In this document: positions 56,510-64,000 of the stretch, one piece after another
Layout of the letters: each line of letters starts with the position of its first letter
Position numbering within the stretch: the first letter of the stretch is position 1
Source: Nocardia sp. BSTN01
GTDB lineage: Bacteria > Actinomycetota > Actinomycetes > Mycobacteriales > Mycobacteriaceae
Direction: 5' to 3'
Assembly (NCBI RefSeq): GCF_015354405.1
Contig: NZ_JADKYP010000038.1
Coordinates: 1-64,000, forward strand
Length of the DNA stretch: 64,000 nt
Notes under the pieces: model-generated
Told to the model about the DNA's origin: nothing
The model's database searches: none
Seen by the model: only the letters and a program-made list of their open reading frames with translations
Program-made: the position numbers and the translations under genes

Positions 56510-57907
56510 TCAATGCCGCGGAACGGCCGGGCGCAGCGCGGCCACATTGCGCGCACGCAGCGCACCCGACCAGAGGCCGGTGCCGTAGGCGAGGTCGTCG
56601 AGCCGCTTGCACATCAGATATCGCACCGGATCCAGGCCGCCGGCATCGCGATGGGTGAACCAGTCGGCCAGTCCGTCGGCGACCGCCAGCGCCACCGCCA
56701 GCCGGCGGATGCGCCGGGAGGCGATCATCGCCAGTACTGTCACCGGCCAGTAGTGCCGGCACAGCGCCGAGACGATCCGCCACACCCCGGCGGAGAAACC
56801 CCGGGCCAGATGGATGGCCGCCACCCGCGTCGGATTGTCGAGTTCGGCGAACACCCGCCGCAGCCGGATCAGCGCGGCGAGCAGCGTGGCGAGCCCGCCC
56901 AGGATTCCGGCGCGCGACGCGGTGGCCAGCAGCGCGGTCGCGGCGATCGTCCAGAACGGCACCGACAGCGGAGCGACCATCCCGGCATGGCGGCGGGCCA
57001 GCGGCGCCGCCCCGGCGCCGTGAGAGACCTTGCGGCCGAACCACTTACCGAACGAGGCCGGTTGATCGCAGGCGACGTGCGCGGCCGGCTCGTACCGCAA
57101 CCGCCAGCCGGCGCGCTCGAGCCGCCAGCACAGATCGACATCGGCGGCCGAGCGCATCTGCTCGTCGAATCCCCCCTCGGCCAGCAGAGCGTGGCGCCGC
57201 ACCAGCAGCGCCGCGCCCGGCGCGTACGACACCGAGCCGCGCGAGCTGACCGCGGTTTCCCGGCGGCCGAAATCCAGTGACGACCGCGCGCTCTCGTAGC
57301 GGCCAAGCACACTGGCATCGGGCTCACGCACCACGATGCGCGGAGCGACCAAGGCGACCTCGGGATCGCTGAAATGGCCGAGCATGACCTCCAGCCAGCC
57401 CGCGCGCGGGACCACATCGGAATCCAGGAATGCGACGAATTCCGTTGTCGCCGCCCGCAGTCCGGCGTTGCGCGCGGCGACCACGCCCTGCCGCGAATCG
57501 TGGCGCAACACGGTGACACGGCAACGTCCCCCGGTGCGCGGAATCCGGACCGGCCGGTCGGAACCGTCGTCCACGACCACCACACTGTGCCCGCGCAGGG
57601 TCGACAGCAGCCGCTGCAGTCCGGCGGCGTCGTTGCAATGCGGCACCACGACCGTGACTTCCTCGGGCGAGGGCAGCAGGCGCGGACGCGGGTTGGCCAC
57701 CCCGGAGTCGAGCAGCCGTCTGGCAACCACCGCGGACTGGGGATCCGTCACTTCGAGATACCCGTCACCGATCAGGGCGGCCGCTTCCGGAGCAAGTTTC
57801 AGCAACCTCGTCGGCGAGCCGCCGACCAAGAGCCGTCCACCGGAATAGGTGCGCACCCGAGGATCGATTCGCACCCCGAACCCATTGGGCAGTCGATCAT
57901 GGCGCAT
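56510..57907 (-). CDS. mftF: MftF-like mycofactocin glycosyltransferase
   Basis: A 465-residue family 2 glycosyltransferase matching the mycofactocin-system type. The N-terminal signature [31 protein letters not shown] is typical of MftF. The catalytic part has TVVVPHCND (85-93), VVVVDDGSD (109-117) and the metal-binding FLDSD (160-164), then a [15 protein letters not shown] acceptor segment. The C-terminal ~150 residues contain hydrophobic helices. MftF adds oligoglucose chains to premycofactocin, the redox cofactor used by some alcohol dehydrogenases. The ATG at 57907 gives the expected length; the ATG at 58021 adds 38 unlike residues. No other mft gene is visible in the window, so the gene stands apart from its usual operon. 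It may be a paralogue or part of a scattered system. Confidence 0.82.
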   Translation of the reverse strand: MRHDRLPNGFGVRIDPRVRTYSGGRLLVGGSPTRLLKLAPEAAALIGDGYLEVTDPQSAVVARRLLDSGVANPRPRLLPSPEEVTVVVPHCNDAAGLQRLLSTLRGHSVVVVDDGSDRPVRIPRTGGRCRVTVLRHDSRQGVVAARNAGLRAATTEFVAFLDSDVVPRAGWLEVMLGHFSDPEVALVAPRIVVREPDASVLGRYESARSSLDFGRRETAVSSRGSVSYAPGAALLVRRHALLAEGGFDEQMRSAADVDLCWRLERAGWRLRYEPAAHVACDQPASFGKWFGRKVSHGAGAAPLARRHAGMVAPLSVPFWTIAATALLATASRAGILGGLATLLAALIRLRRVFAELDNPTRVAAIHLARGFSAGVWRIVSALCRHYWPVTVLAMIASRRIRRLAVALAVADGLADWFTHRDAGGLDPVRYLMCKRLDDLAYGTGLWSGALRARNVAALRPAVPRH

Positions 57908-58265
57908 TCCAAGAATGCTATGCGCTAACCGCCCGCCGGGCATCCCGTGTCGAAAAAAACGGATCGAATTCGATACGAAACCGGCGGCAACGCACCGGCT
58001 CCGGCGTTGCGTGGATGTCAATGACCATCGACGCTATCTGGCTACCACACGGCAACATTCACTTCATGATCAACGAGATACCGCACGGGAGGCGGTAGTT
58101 CATCTCCGGCTACTACCGCGTGACGTGCGGCGTCACCGTGTGCGCCGATCTCCTCCATGTACCGGACCGCGACCGGGAACGCGCACTCTAGACTGCGGAA
58201 GGCAAGCACGTTGAACAGCAGATGACGGGTGGCCGTCGGGCGGGCTGCGCAGGTCTAGAGGTGGC
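57908..58265. promoter_or_regulatory. Divergent promoter region mftF/tetR with paired operator-like sites
   Basis: 358 bp without a gene. CTCTAGAC (58186-58193) and GTCTAGAG (58253-58260) are exact reverse complements 59 bp apart. The second ends five bases before the TetR start and overlaps its GAGGTG ribosome site. They are good candidates for TetR autoregulation sites. The rest shows nothing clear. Confidence 0.5.
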
Positions 58266-58904
58266 ATGGGAGTCGGACGGATGCAGACGAGCGGGGGCGG
58301 CAACACACTCTCGGAAGCCGAGATAGTCGAGGCCGCATTGCGTGTGGTGCGCGCCGACGGCGTGGAGAAGCTGTCGATGCGCCGGCTCTCCCGCGAACTC
58401 GGCGTTTCACCGATGGCCCCCTACTACTACGTCGCCGACAAGCGCGAACTGCTGGATCTGGTGGCCAGCGCGGCCCTCACCGGAGTGCGCACCCCACCGC
58501 CGGAATTCGGCACCTGGCAGCAGCGCCTGCGCGAACTCATCGATCAGATCGATGAGAAGCTGCGCAAACACCCAGGCCTCGGCGATGTGCTGATCGAACA
58601 GACGCTGGGCAAACAGCTCGATCTGATCGCCGCTGTGATGGAAATCCTGTCCGATGCGGGATTCGACGATCGCAATGTGCTCGCCGCCTATGCCACCATT
58701 CACACCTATCTGTTCGGCCGCGCCCGGGTCAATCCGCGGGACCGATCCGCGCTGGTCGACATGCCGCTTCCCGAAGCCGTCGAGCGGGCCGTCAAGCATA
58801 TGGGCGACCTGCGCGGCAAATACTCCTACGACTTCGGCATGGATGTGCTGATCGCGGGGCTCGAGGCCCAGCTTGTCCGGCAGCGGGACGGCCACGTATC
58901 ATAA
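58266..58904 (+). CDS. TetR-family transcriptional regulator
   Basis: A 212-residue TetR-like repressor. The HTH lies at about residues 36-56 (LSMRRLSRELGVSPMAPYYYV) inside the usual first 65 residues. The rest is an all-helical ligand-binding domain of the TetR_C type. A GAGGTG ribosome site precedes the ATG. It is divergent from mftF and 53 bp upstream of kshB on the same strand. The KstR-type site in the gap suggests that kshB answers to a different, steroid-responsive repressor. The operator-like CTCTAGAC pair before this gene fits autorepression. Ligand unknown. Confidence 0.88.
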   Translation: MGVGRMQTSGGGNTLSEAEIVEAALRVVRADGVEKLSMRRLSRELGVSPMAPYYYVADKRELLDLVASAALTGVRTPPPEFGTWQQRLRELIDQIDEKLRKHPGLGDVLIEQTLGKQLDLIAAVMEILSDAGFDDRNVLAAYATIHTYLFGRARVNPRDRSALVDMPLPEAVERAVKHMGDLRGKYSYDFGMDVLIAGLEAQLVRQRDGHVS

Positions 58905-58906
58905 AT

Positions 58907-58920
58907 TAGAACACGTTCTA
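58907..58920. promoter_or_regulatory. KstR-type operator before kshB
   Basis: TAGAACACGTTCTA: arms TAGAAC and GTTCTA around an AC spacer. It matches the published KstR consensus TnnAACnnGTTnnA at every fixed position. It starts two bases after the TetR stop and 51 bp before the kshB start, where a repressor site would block transcription. KstR controls cholesterol catabolism genes, including kshB, in mycobacteria and rhodococci. Confidence 0.82.
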
Positions 58921-58957
58921 GTTTACCTGCTCCCGTGCCCGGCCCCGAGAGGACACC

Positions 58958-60019
58958 ATGACCACCGCCGATCCCGTCGTACCGCACAGCTCACGATCGG
59001 CCGTGCTGCGGGTCGCCGCTGTCGTCAACGAGACGCCCGACGCCTGTTCGCTGGTCTTCGACGTGCCCGAAGATCTGCGCGAGCGCTTCGCCTATCAGCC
59101 CGGCCAGTTCCTGACGCTGCGCATCCCGAGCGAGCGCACCGGTTCGGTCGCGCGCTGCTATTCGCTGGCCAGCTCGCCGCACACCGATGTCCAGCCGAAG
59201 GTCACCGTGAAGCGCACGATCGACGGATACGCGTCGAACTGGGTGTGCGACAACGTCGAAGCCGGTGACGAGATCGAGGTGCTGCCGCCCTCCGGCGTCT
59301 TCACGCCCAAGGATCTGGACGAGGATCTGCTGCTGTTCGCCGCCGGCAGCGGTGTCACCCCGGTCATGTCGATCCTGAAATCGGCGCTCGCCCGCGGCAC
59401 CGGCCGGATCGTGCTGGTCTACGCCAACCGCGATCCGGAATCAGTCATCTTCGCCGCCGAACTGCGCGAACTCGCCGACAAGAATCCGCAGCGGCTCGTG
59501 GTGGTGCACTGGCTGGAGACGCTGCAGGGCCTGCCGACCGCCGACGGACTGGCCGCGCTGTGCACCCCGTACACCGGTTTCCGCGCCTTCATGTGCGGGC
59601 CGAAGGCGTTCATGGACCGGGTGCACGACGCACTGGCCCAGCTGGAGGTGCCGCGCAGCCGCACGCACGCCGAGGTCTTCAATTCGCTGTCCGGCGATCC
59701 GTTCGCCGCCGGTGCCCCGGTCGAGGTCAGCGAGGAGGACGCCGCCGACGCGGCCACCGTGGAGGTCGAACTCGACGGCGAAACCCATTCCATGCGGTGG
59801 CCGCGCCGCCAGACCCTGGTCGACATCATGCTCGCCAAGGGTCTGGACGTGCCGTACTCCTGCCAGGAGGGCGAATGCGGATCCTGCGCCTGCACGGTGC
59901 TGGAAGGCAAAGTGGAGATGGACAATTCGGAGATTCTCGATCCGGAGGACATCGAAGCCGGATACATCCTCGGCTGCCAGGCGCATCCGGTCACCGATCA
60001 TCTGAAGATCCAGTTCTGA
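58958..60019 (+). CDS. kshB: 3-ketosteroid 9alpha-hydroxylase reductase component KshB
   Basis: A 353-residue iron-sulfur flavoprotein reductase that passes electrons from NAD(P)H to the Rieske oxygenase KshA in steroid ring opening. Order: FAD-binding barrel (GQFLTLRIPSERTGSVARCYSLASSP), NAD-binding domain (AAGSGVTPVMS, FMCGPKAFMDRV), C-terminal plant-type [2Fe-2S] domain with C302, C307, C310 and C340 (CQEGECGSC..GCQA). From memory the sequence follows mycobacterial KshB closely through the flavin domain. Start: ATG with GAGAGG a few bases upstream. The KstR-type operator strongly supports the steroid role. Related reductases of other oxygenases have the same layout, so KshB is a family-level call helped by context. 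kshA is not in the window. Confidence 0.87.
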   Translation: MTTADPVVPHSSRSAVLRVAAVVNETPDACSLVFDVPEDLRERFAYQPGQFLTLRIPSERTGSVARCYSLASSPHTDVQPKVTVKRTIDGYASNWVCDNVEAGDEIEVLPPSGVFTPKDLDEDLLLFAAGSGVTPVMSILKSALARGTGRIVLVYANRDPESVIFAAELRELADKNPQRLVVVHWLETLQGLPTADGLAALCTPYTGFRAFMCGPKAFMDRVHDALAQLEVPRSRTHAEVFNSLSGDPFAAGAPVEVSEEDAADAATVEVELDGETHSMRWPRRQTLVDIMLAKGLDVPYSCQEGECGSCACTVLEGKVEMDNSEILDPEDIEAGYILGCQAHPVTDHLKIQF

Positions 60020-60069
60020 GGTCCGTCGCCGCCGTGGCCGGCCTGGAGACCGGGCACGGCGGACGGACC
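60020..60069. terminator. Bidirectional hairpin between convergent kshB and alkD-like gene
   Basis: GGTCCGTC (60020-60027) pairs with GACGGACC (60062-60069), and CGCCGTG (60030-60036) with CACGGCG (60055-60061): 15 base pairs with one 2-nt bulge. It exactly fills the gap between two convergent stop codons. No long T-run, as is usual for high-GC actinobacterial terminators. Confidence 0.8.
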
Positions 60070-60818
60070 TACGGCGACTGTCGTTGCGCCCGATAGGCCG
60101 CGCGCGCCTCGGGTTCCAGATGTTCGGTGGCGTAACTCAGCGCCGTGCGACCCATATCGTGGGCACGACGGTCCAGGAAATCGGTGAGCAACGCGCGGTC
60201 CACTCGTTTGCCGACTTCCCGCAGCATCCAGCCCACCGCCTTCTGAATCAGGTCACGCCGATCGTCGAGCAGCCGTTCGCACAGTGCGAACGTGGTGGAG
60301 GCGTCGCCGGCCTTGATGAACGCGAAGGTCGTCAGCAGCGCGACCCGGCGTTCCCACAGCGAATCCGACTGCGCCAATTCGTCGAGCAGATCCCGCGGCC
60401 GTCCCAGTAACCACGGGCCCAGGATGTTCTCGGCCGATACGTCGACCAGATCCCAATTGTTCACGCGTCCGCCGCGCACCGCCGCCAGATACATGTCGAC
60501 GATTTCCTGTTGAGCGGCACCGTCGTACGTGCGCGGTTTCCCCGCCTTCGCCATCGCATTGTTCGCGATCACCAGCGCCGCGAGCCGATGCTCGTGCACC
60601 GGACTCCGCAAAAGTTCAGCTATCTCCGAAATCGGCAGGGCGGAAAATGCTTTCGCGACCGTGCGGGTCTGCGGCACGGGGACGCCGATGAAGACGTCGC
60701 CCTCGCCGTAGTCCCCGGGCCCGGTTTTGAAGAACCTCCGCAACTCGACGGCGCGTGCGGGATCACCCAGTTCGTCCATGGCACGCGCGACATCGGCGGC
60801 GGACGGCGCGGCCGTCAC
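60069..60818 (-). CDS. AlkD-like DNA alkylation repair protein
   Basis: A HEAT-repeat DNA glycosylase of the AlkD family, which removes alkylated purines. Seen: RRFFKTGPGDYGEGDVFIGVPVPQTR near the start, EIAELLRSPVHEHRLAAL, VNNWDLVDVSAENILGPWLL, SLWERRVALLTTFAFI, LIQKAVGWMLREVGKR. The NxWDxVD and RR(V/I)A segments are family landmarks. The GTG at 60818 gives 249 residues, near the family size. A longer frame from a GTG at 60902 adds 28 residues unlike the family; neither start has a strong ribosome site. It is downstream of the membrane-protein gene on the same strand and convergent with kshB. Housekeeping; no link to the NRPS. Confidence 0.82.
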   Translation of the reverse strand: MTAAPSAADVARAMDELGDPARAVELRRFFKTGPGDYGEGDVFIGVPVPQTRTVAKAFSALPISEIAELLRSPVHEHRLAALVIANNAMAKAGKPRTYDGAAQQEIVDMYLAAVRGGRVNNWDLVDVSAENILGPWLLGRPRDLLDELAQSDSLWERRVALLTTFAFIKAGDASTTFALCERLLDDRRDLIQKAVGWMLREVGKRVDRALLTDFLDRRAHDMGRTALSYATEHLEPEARAAYRAQRQSP

Positions 60819-60956
60819 GGCCGCACACCGCCGAGTCGGCGGGACGCCGAAGCCTGATTCTCCGGAATATGCGCAACGATCATGTACGGCAGTATCACTC
60901 ACCGCTCACCCGATTCCCTGCGACAACGCGTCCGGCGCGGACCCGTCGGGGCGGTA

Positions 60957-62075
60957 CTACCCGGCGAAGGTGCGCTCCACTCGGGTGGGGGTCCGGGGCG
61001 ACACCGCCCCCGCGGGGATGACGATGCGCCAGCTGGGTTGTTTCCCGGCCGGGAACCGCGGAGTGTCGGGGTTACGCGGGGCGGGCTCGTGCTCGGCGGT
61101 GATATCCGCGAGCGCGACGACCGGCGCCGGTGGTGCGGCCGGCGTGATCAGGTGCGGGGCGGCCGGCACCTGCGGCGGCGCGATCGACATCGGGGGCGCT
61201 GTGTTCGGTGCCGAGGGCTGTGCGACACCCGCCAACGGCTGTGCGGTCGACCCCGAGGGCTGTGCGGTGGACCCCGAGGGCTGCGCGGCCGACCCCGAGG
61301 GCTGCGCGGCCCGCGCCATGGGCTGCGCGGCCGGCGCCGAGAGCGGCATGACCGGCACCGAGGAGTGTGGGGTCGGGGCGATCGGCGCCGAGGAGGGTGC
61401 GGCGTCGGCGAGGGTCGGCAGCGTCCGGTCGACGGCGCGCGTCACCGGATTTTCGCGCAGATGGTTCGTCAGCACACACGTGGCCGCGCCGAAGGCGGTG
61501 ATTCCGGCGAGCATCGCGGCGATGTCGAGGTGAGCACCCGCTAGCTGGTGCGCGGCATGCGCCCCACCGAAGAGACCGCGGAGGATGCCGGAGAAACTGC
61601 TGTCGTCCGCGACCGCCGCGCGCATCTCGGACTCCTTGTTGTCGAGGTACAGCACGTCCGCGAGAACGAACAGCGCCACACCGCTCACCGCGACCGCGGC
61701 GGCGGTGGAGAAGATCGTGGCGCGAGTTCGCAGATACGCCGCGACCGCGAAGATCGTCGCGAGGATCGCGACACAGGTCAGCACCGCCCATGTGCCGCTG
61801 ATATCGGTGTTGTGCAGACCCGCGCCTCCCCAGTCCTGCTGGGATTCGGTGCCGGCCAGCCGGCCGAAGGCATCCGACCGGATCGTGCCACCCGGCCCGG
61901 CCGCAGACAACCAGGGCTGGAACAACAGAACGAGAGTGGTGGCACACAACCCGGCACCGCACAGGTATCCCCACACCGGACGGCGACCGCTCGGCGGCGT
62001 CGGTAGTGGGCGGTACGACGATTCGGTGTCGCCGGTTCCGGGATGAACATCGCTCCAAGGCGTTCGGGTAGCCAT
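60957..62075 (-). CDS. Four-helix membrane protein with Pro/Ala-rich repeat tail
   Basis: A 372-residue protein of unknown function. Four hydrophobic segments are visible at about residues 34-58 (VWGYLCGAGLCATTLVLLFQ), 92-115 (TWAVLTCVAILATIFAVAAYL minus ends), 121-144 and 178-206. The tail, about 165 residues, is disordered-looking and rich in Ala, Pro and Ser, with a heptad AQPSGS(A/T) repeated. The protein ends with a basic PRTPTRVERTFAG. Similar four-helix proteins with variable tails are common in Nocardia and mycobacteria. The alkD-like gene follows 138 bp downstream. No catalytic motif is seen. Confidence 0.75.
   Translation of the reverse strand: MATRTPWSDVHPGTGDTESSYRPLPTPPSGRRPVWGYLCGAGLCATTLVLLFQPWLSAAGPGGTIRSDAFGRLAGTESQQDWGGAGLHNTDISGTWAVLTCVAILATIFAVAAYLRTRATIFSTAAAVAVSGVALFVLADVLYLDNKESEMRAAVADDSSFSGILRGLFGGAHAAHQLAGAHLDIAAMLAGITAFGAATCVLTNHLRENPVTRAVDRTLPTLADAAPSSAPIAPTPHSSVPVMPLSAPAAQPMARAAQPSGSAAQPSGSTAQPSGSTAQPLAGVAQPSAPNTAPPMSIAPPQVPAAPHLITPAAPPAPVVALADITAEHEPAPRNPDTPRFPAGKQPSWRIVIPAGAVSPRTPTRVERTFAG
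61216..61341. repeat. Six 21-bp tandem repeats in the membrane-protein tail
   Basis: Six in-phase units beginning GGCTG(T/C)GCG at 61216, 61237, 61258, 61279, 61300 and 61321. The three central units (61237-61299) are nearly identical (GGCTGTGCGGTCGACCCCGAG). They encode the AQPSGS heptads, and copy number could vary between strains. Confidence 0.8.
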
Positions 62076-62410
62076 AACTCCGGGTCTGTCTGTTACCGAT
62101 ACGCCGACGCCCGTGGCGGCCGGCCCGGTAGGGGTGGGTGCGGAAAATGCGTCGACGACCGCGCTGTACGTCTGCGGAAAATACGGTAGAACCGCGCCCG
62201 ATCACGGACCACCAGACCTCCCACGAGTGGCTGGGGCGCAGGTCACAGCATCGTCTGCGATTCTGCGCCACAGCGGTGCGGAGGTGTCGAAAGAAGATGT
62301 CCGGGAACAGGATTCATTCAAGGCCACCGGCTTCGGCACGGCGTGGCCGTCGGGAGACACGGGCGGAAGCGTGACCGGTTCAACACGGTCCGCCCGGTGC
62401 CCCCGCGAGA
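62076..62410. other. Gene-free stretch, 335 bp
   Basis: Between the membrane-protein start and the racemase stop. No frame with convincing coding character on either strand and no clear hairpin; it should contain the promoter of the membrane-protein gene. Confidence 0.5.
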
Positions 62411-63190
62411 CTAGACGGTGGGGCAGGCGGTATCGACCGCCCCGAGCACTCGGCCCGATTCGAAGGCCGCCGCACTCGCGGGCAGTTCACCGGCGCGGCC
62501 GCTGTTGTACACGGTCACCGTGCCGGTTCCGGCGGTCGGCCGGCCCAGCGCGTCGATGCGCCGAAGAGTCTGGCCCGCAACGGCTTCCGCGCTGTCGAAC
62601 AGCCGGACGCCGGAGGGCAGTGCGGCCACGATGGAATCGAGGACCAGCGGGTAGTGGGTGCAGCCCAGTACGACCGCCTCGGTGCCGGCGGGGGTCTGCT
62701 CGGCGGCGCGGGCGATGGCGTGCTCGACGGCCGCGAGATCCCCGCGGTCGATGGCGTCCGCGAGGCCGTGGCACGCCACACCCGTCACATCGGCCTCACC
62801 GCCGAAACGGGCGATCAGATCGGCCTGGTAGCGGCTCGCGGTGGTGGCCGCGGTCGCCCACACGGCGACCGAGGCGCAGGCCGCGGCGGCGGGTTTGATC
62901 GCGGGGACGGTGCCGATCACCGGCACCTCGGGCCCGACCTCGGCCCGCACCTGCTCGAGGGCGGTCACACTGGCGGTATTGCACGGCAGCACAACGGCCT
63001 CCGCGCCGAGCCGCAACGATCGGCGGGCGGCATCCAGCACCCGATCGATCACCCACCGCTCGGGTTTGGGACCCCACGGCGCACCATCGGGATCCAGTTG
63101 CAGCAGCAGATCGAGGTCGGGACGCAACTTGCGCAGCCACGCCCCCGTCGGCAGCAACCCCAGTCCGGAATCGATGAGCGCAACGATCAC
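62411..63190 (-). CDS. Aspartate/glutamate racemase family protein, divergent
   Basis: A 259-residue protein of the cofactor-independent Asp/Glu racemase fold. Both catalytic cysteines are present: C70 in LPCNTAS and C177 in LGCTHYPLVL, and the N-terminal Asp is kept in LIDSGLGLLPTG. That motif departs from the DSGVGGL of housekeeping glutamate racemase (MurI), and the substrate-loop region is different, so a paralogue with other specificity is likely. Start: GTG at 63190. No neighbour suggests a peptidoglycan operon. It lies about 8 kb from the NRPS start, so supply of a D-amino acid to the peptide is possible but unsupported. Confidence 0.8.
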   Translation of the reverse strand: MIVALIDSGLGLLPTGAWLRKLRPDLDLLLQLDPDGAPWGPKPERWVIDRVLDAARRSLRLGAEAVVLPCNTASVTALEQVRAEVGPEVPVIGTVPAIKPAAAACASVAVWATAATTASRYQADLIARFGGEADVTGVACHGLADAIDRGDLAAVEHAIARAAEQTPAGTEAVVLGCTHYPLVLDSIVAALPSGVRLFDSAEAVAGQTLRRIDALGRPTAGTGTVTVYNSGRAGELPASAAAFESGRVLGAVDTACPTV

Positions 63191-63327
63191 CCAGCCACTG
63201 TATTAGCGTCGCCACGCACCCTCGCGCCCGCCTGGGGTATCGGCCGGACATGTCTTTCCATGCCGGTGGCGGACCGCCCGCACCGCCCGATTCGAGCCGG
63301 CGCCGGTCGGCCCGCCGACGTGGGCGT

Positions 63328-64000
63328 TCAGCTCAGGGGTGCGGCGGACCGGGCGTTGGCGGCGAGTTCGGCGCGCATCTTCATGACCTGCGCGGTGCGT
63401 CCGCCACCGACCACGGCGGTCAGGACCCCGCCGTCGAAGTAGTGCGCCAGGAATTTGCGGCCGTCGTCTTCGATCACCCGGATCTCGTCGGCGCCCGCGG
63501 GAGTGCCGAGCACCTGGATCTTCAGGTCGTACTGGTCACTCCACACATACGGCACCCGGGCGGCCGCGGGGACGTCACCGCCGAGCAGGGCGGTCGTCAG
63601 GAGTCTGGCCTGCTCGCCGGCGTTGGTCCAGTGCTCGACACGCTTGTGCCGGCCGTTGTCGTGACGCCAGGCCGCGACATCGCCGACCGCCCACACGCCC
63701 TCGACCGAGGTGCGCCCCACCTCGTCGGCGAGGACACCCCCGCCCGCCTGCGGTTCCGCCAGCGGGATGCCGGATCCGGCCAGCCACTCCGTGATCGGCG
63801 CGGAGCCGACGCCGATGACGACCAGATCGGCGGCGACCGTACTGCCGTCGGCGAGCGTGGCCCCGGTGACCGCGCCGTCTTCGACCTGCAGCGAGCTCAG
63901 CCCGACACCGCAGCGCAGGTCCACGCCCTCGTCGCGGTGCATCCGGCCGACCAGGCGCCCGACCGTCTCACCCAGCGCGGCGGCCAGCGGGGTGGGCTGC
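63328..64000 (-). CDS. FAD-dependent ferredoxin-reductase-like oxidoreductase (N-terminal part outside window)
   Basis: C-terminal ~224 residues of a pyridine nucleotide-disulfide-type reductase. Seen: QPTPLAAALGETVGRLVGRMH at the cut end, DLVVIGVGSAPITEWL, then EGVWAVGDVAAW, the FAD-binding ATG/GD motif, followed by EHWTNAGEQARLLTTALLG and the C-terminal domain with PYVWSDQYDLKIQVLG. This is the putidaredoxin/rhodocoxin reductase family, which feeds electrons to ferredoxins of P450s or dioxygenases. The reading frame runs off the window. No partner oxygenase or ferredoxin is visible. Confidence 0.87.
   Translation of the reverse strand, partial: QPTPLAAALGETVGRLVGRMHRDEGVDLRCGVGLSSLQVEDGAVTGATLADGSTVAADLVVIGVGSAPITEWLAGSGIPLAEPQAGGGVLADEVGRTSVEGVWAVGDVAAWRHDNGRHKRVEHWTNAGEQARLLTTALLGGDVPAAARVPYVWSDQYDLKIQVLGTPAGADEIRVIEDDGRKFLAHYFDGGVLTAVVGGGRTAQVMKMRAELAANARSAAPLS

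Noticed and set aside
62113-62898. + strand frame over the gene-free stretch and racemase
   Set aside because: Mostly antisense to the racemase with Arg/Pro/Gly bias; no start site or domain.

Overview
The window is a high-GC actinobacterial chromosome segment. The best guess is Nocardia or a close mycolic-acid relative. The clues are a KshB-type steroid hydroxylase reductase behind a KstR-like operator, a mycofactocin-type glycosyltransferase (MftF), a GAF/AcoR-type regulator, and NRPS modules of the style found in that group.

Layout. At 1-3192 (+) is the 3' part of an AfsR/SARP-type regulator with an ATPase domain. At 3320-4377 (-) is an ArsR repressor/SRPBCC pair behind a perfect 18-bp palindrome. 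At 4504-54541 (-) lies one apparent operon that fills most of the window. In transcription order it holds NRPS A (about 5,884 aa), NRPS B (10,581 aa), two related ~30-residue peptides that look like paralogues, and an MbtH-like protein. A 447-bp leader upstream of NRPS A holds a possible 32-aa ORF and a hairpin. Further upstream on the same strand are a GAF/winged-helix regulator (54989-56362) and a lone mftF-like gene (56510-57907). Reading the other way are a TetR regulator and kshB (58266-60019). The right end holds an AlkD-like DNA glycosylase, a four-helix membrane protein with a heptapeptide-repeat tail, a divergent Asp/Glu racemase and the C-terminal part of an FAD-dependent oxidoreductase.

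The NRPS line has 15 modules: C1-A1-T1 to C5-A5-T5 and C6 on NRPS A, then A6-T6-(C-A-T)x9-TE on NRPS B. The hand-read specificity code is DVWHFSLVDK (Ser) for A1, A3, A6, A9, A10 and A15, and DFWNIGMVHK (Thr) for A4. The other eight codes I cannot assign safely. Every C domain is followed directly by an A domain, so there is no epimerase domain. The single type I thioesterase at the end predicts release of a serine-rich 15-residue peptide, possibly N-acylated (an entry C domain is present) and possibly cyclised. No product name is claimed.

The most unusual points are these. Module 6 is split between the two proteins, and both facing ends carry a short, mutually similar fragment resembling the start of an A domain, a candidate docking pair. 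Two tandem ~30-aa peptides sit between the NRPS and mbtH. An in-frame palindromic insertion lies in A9. A 220-bp tract is identical in A9 and A10. The leader of the NRPS operon is structured and may encode a peptide.
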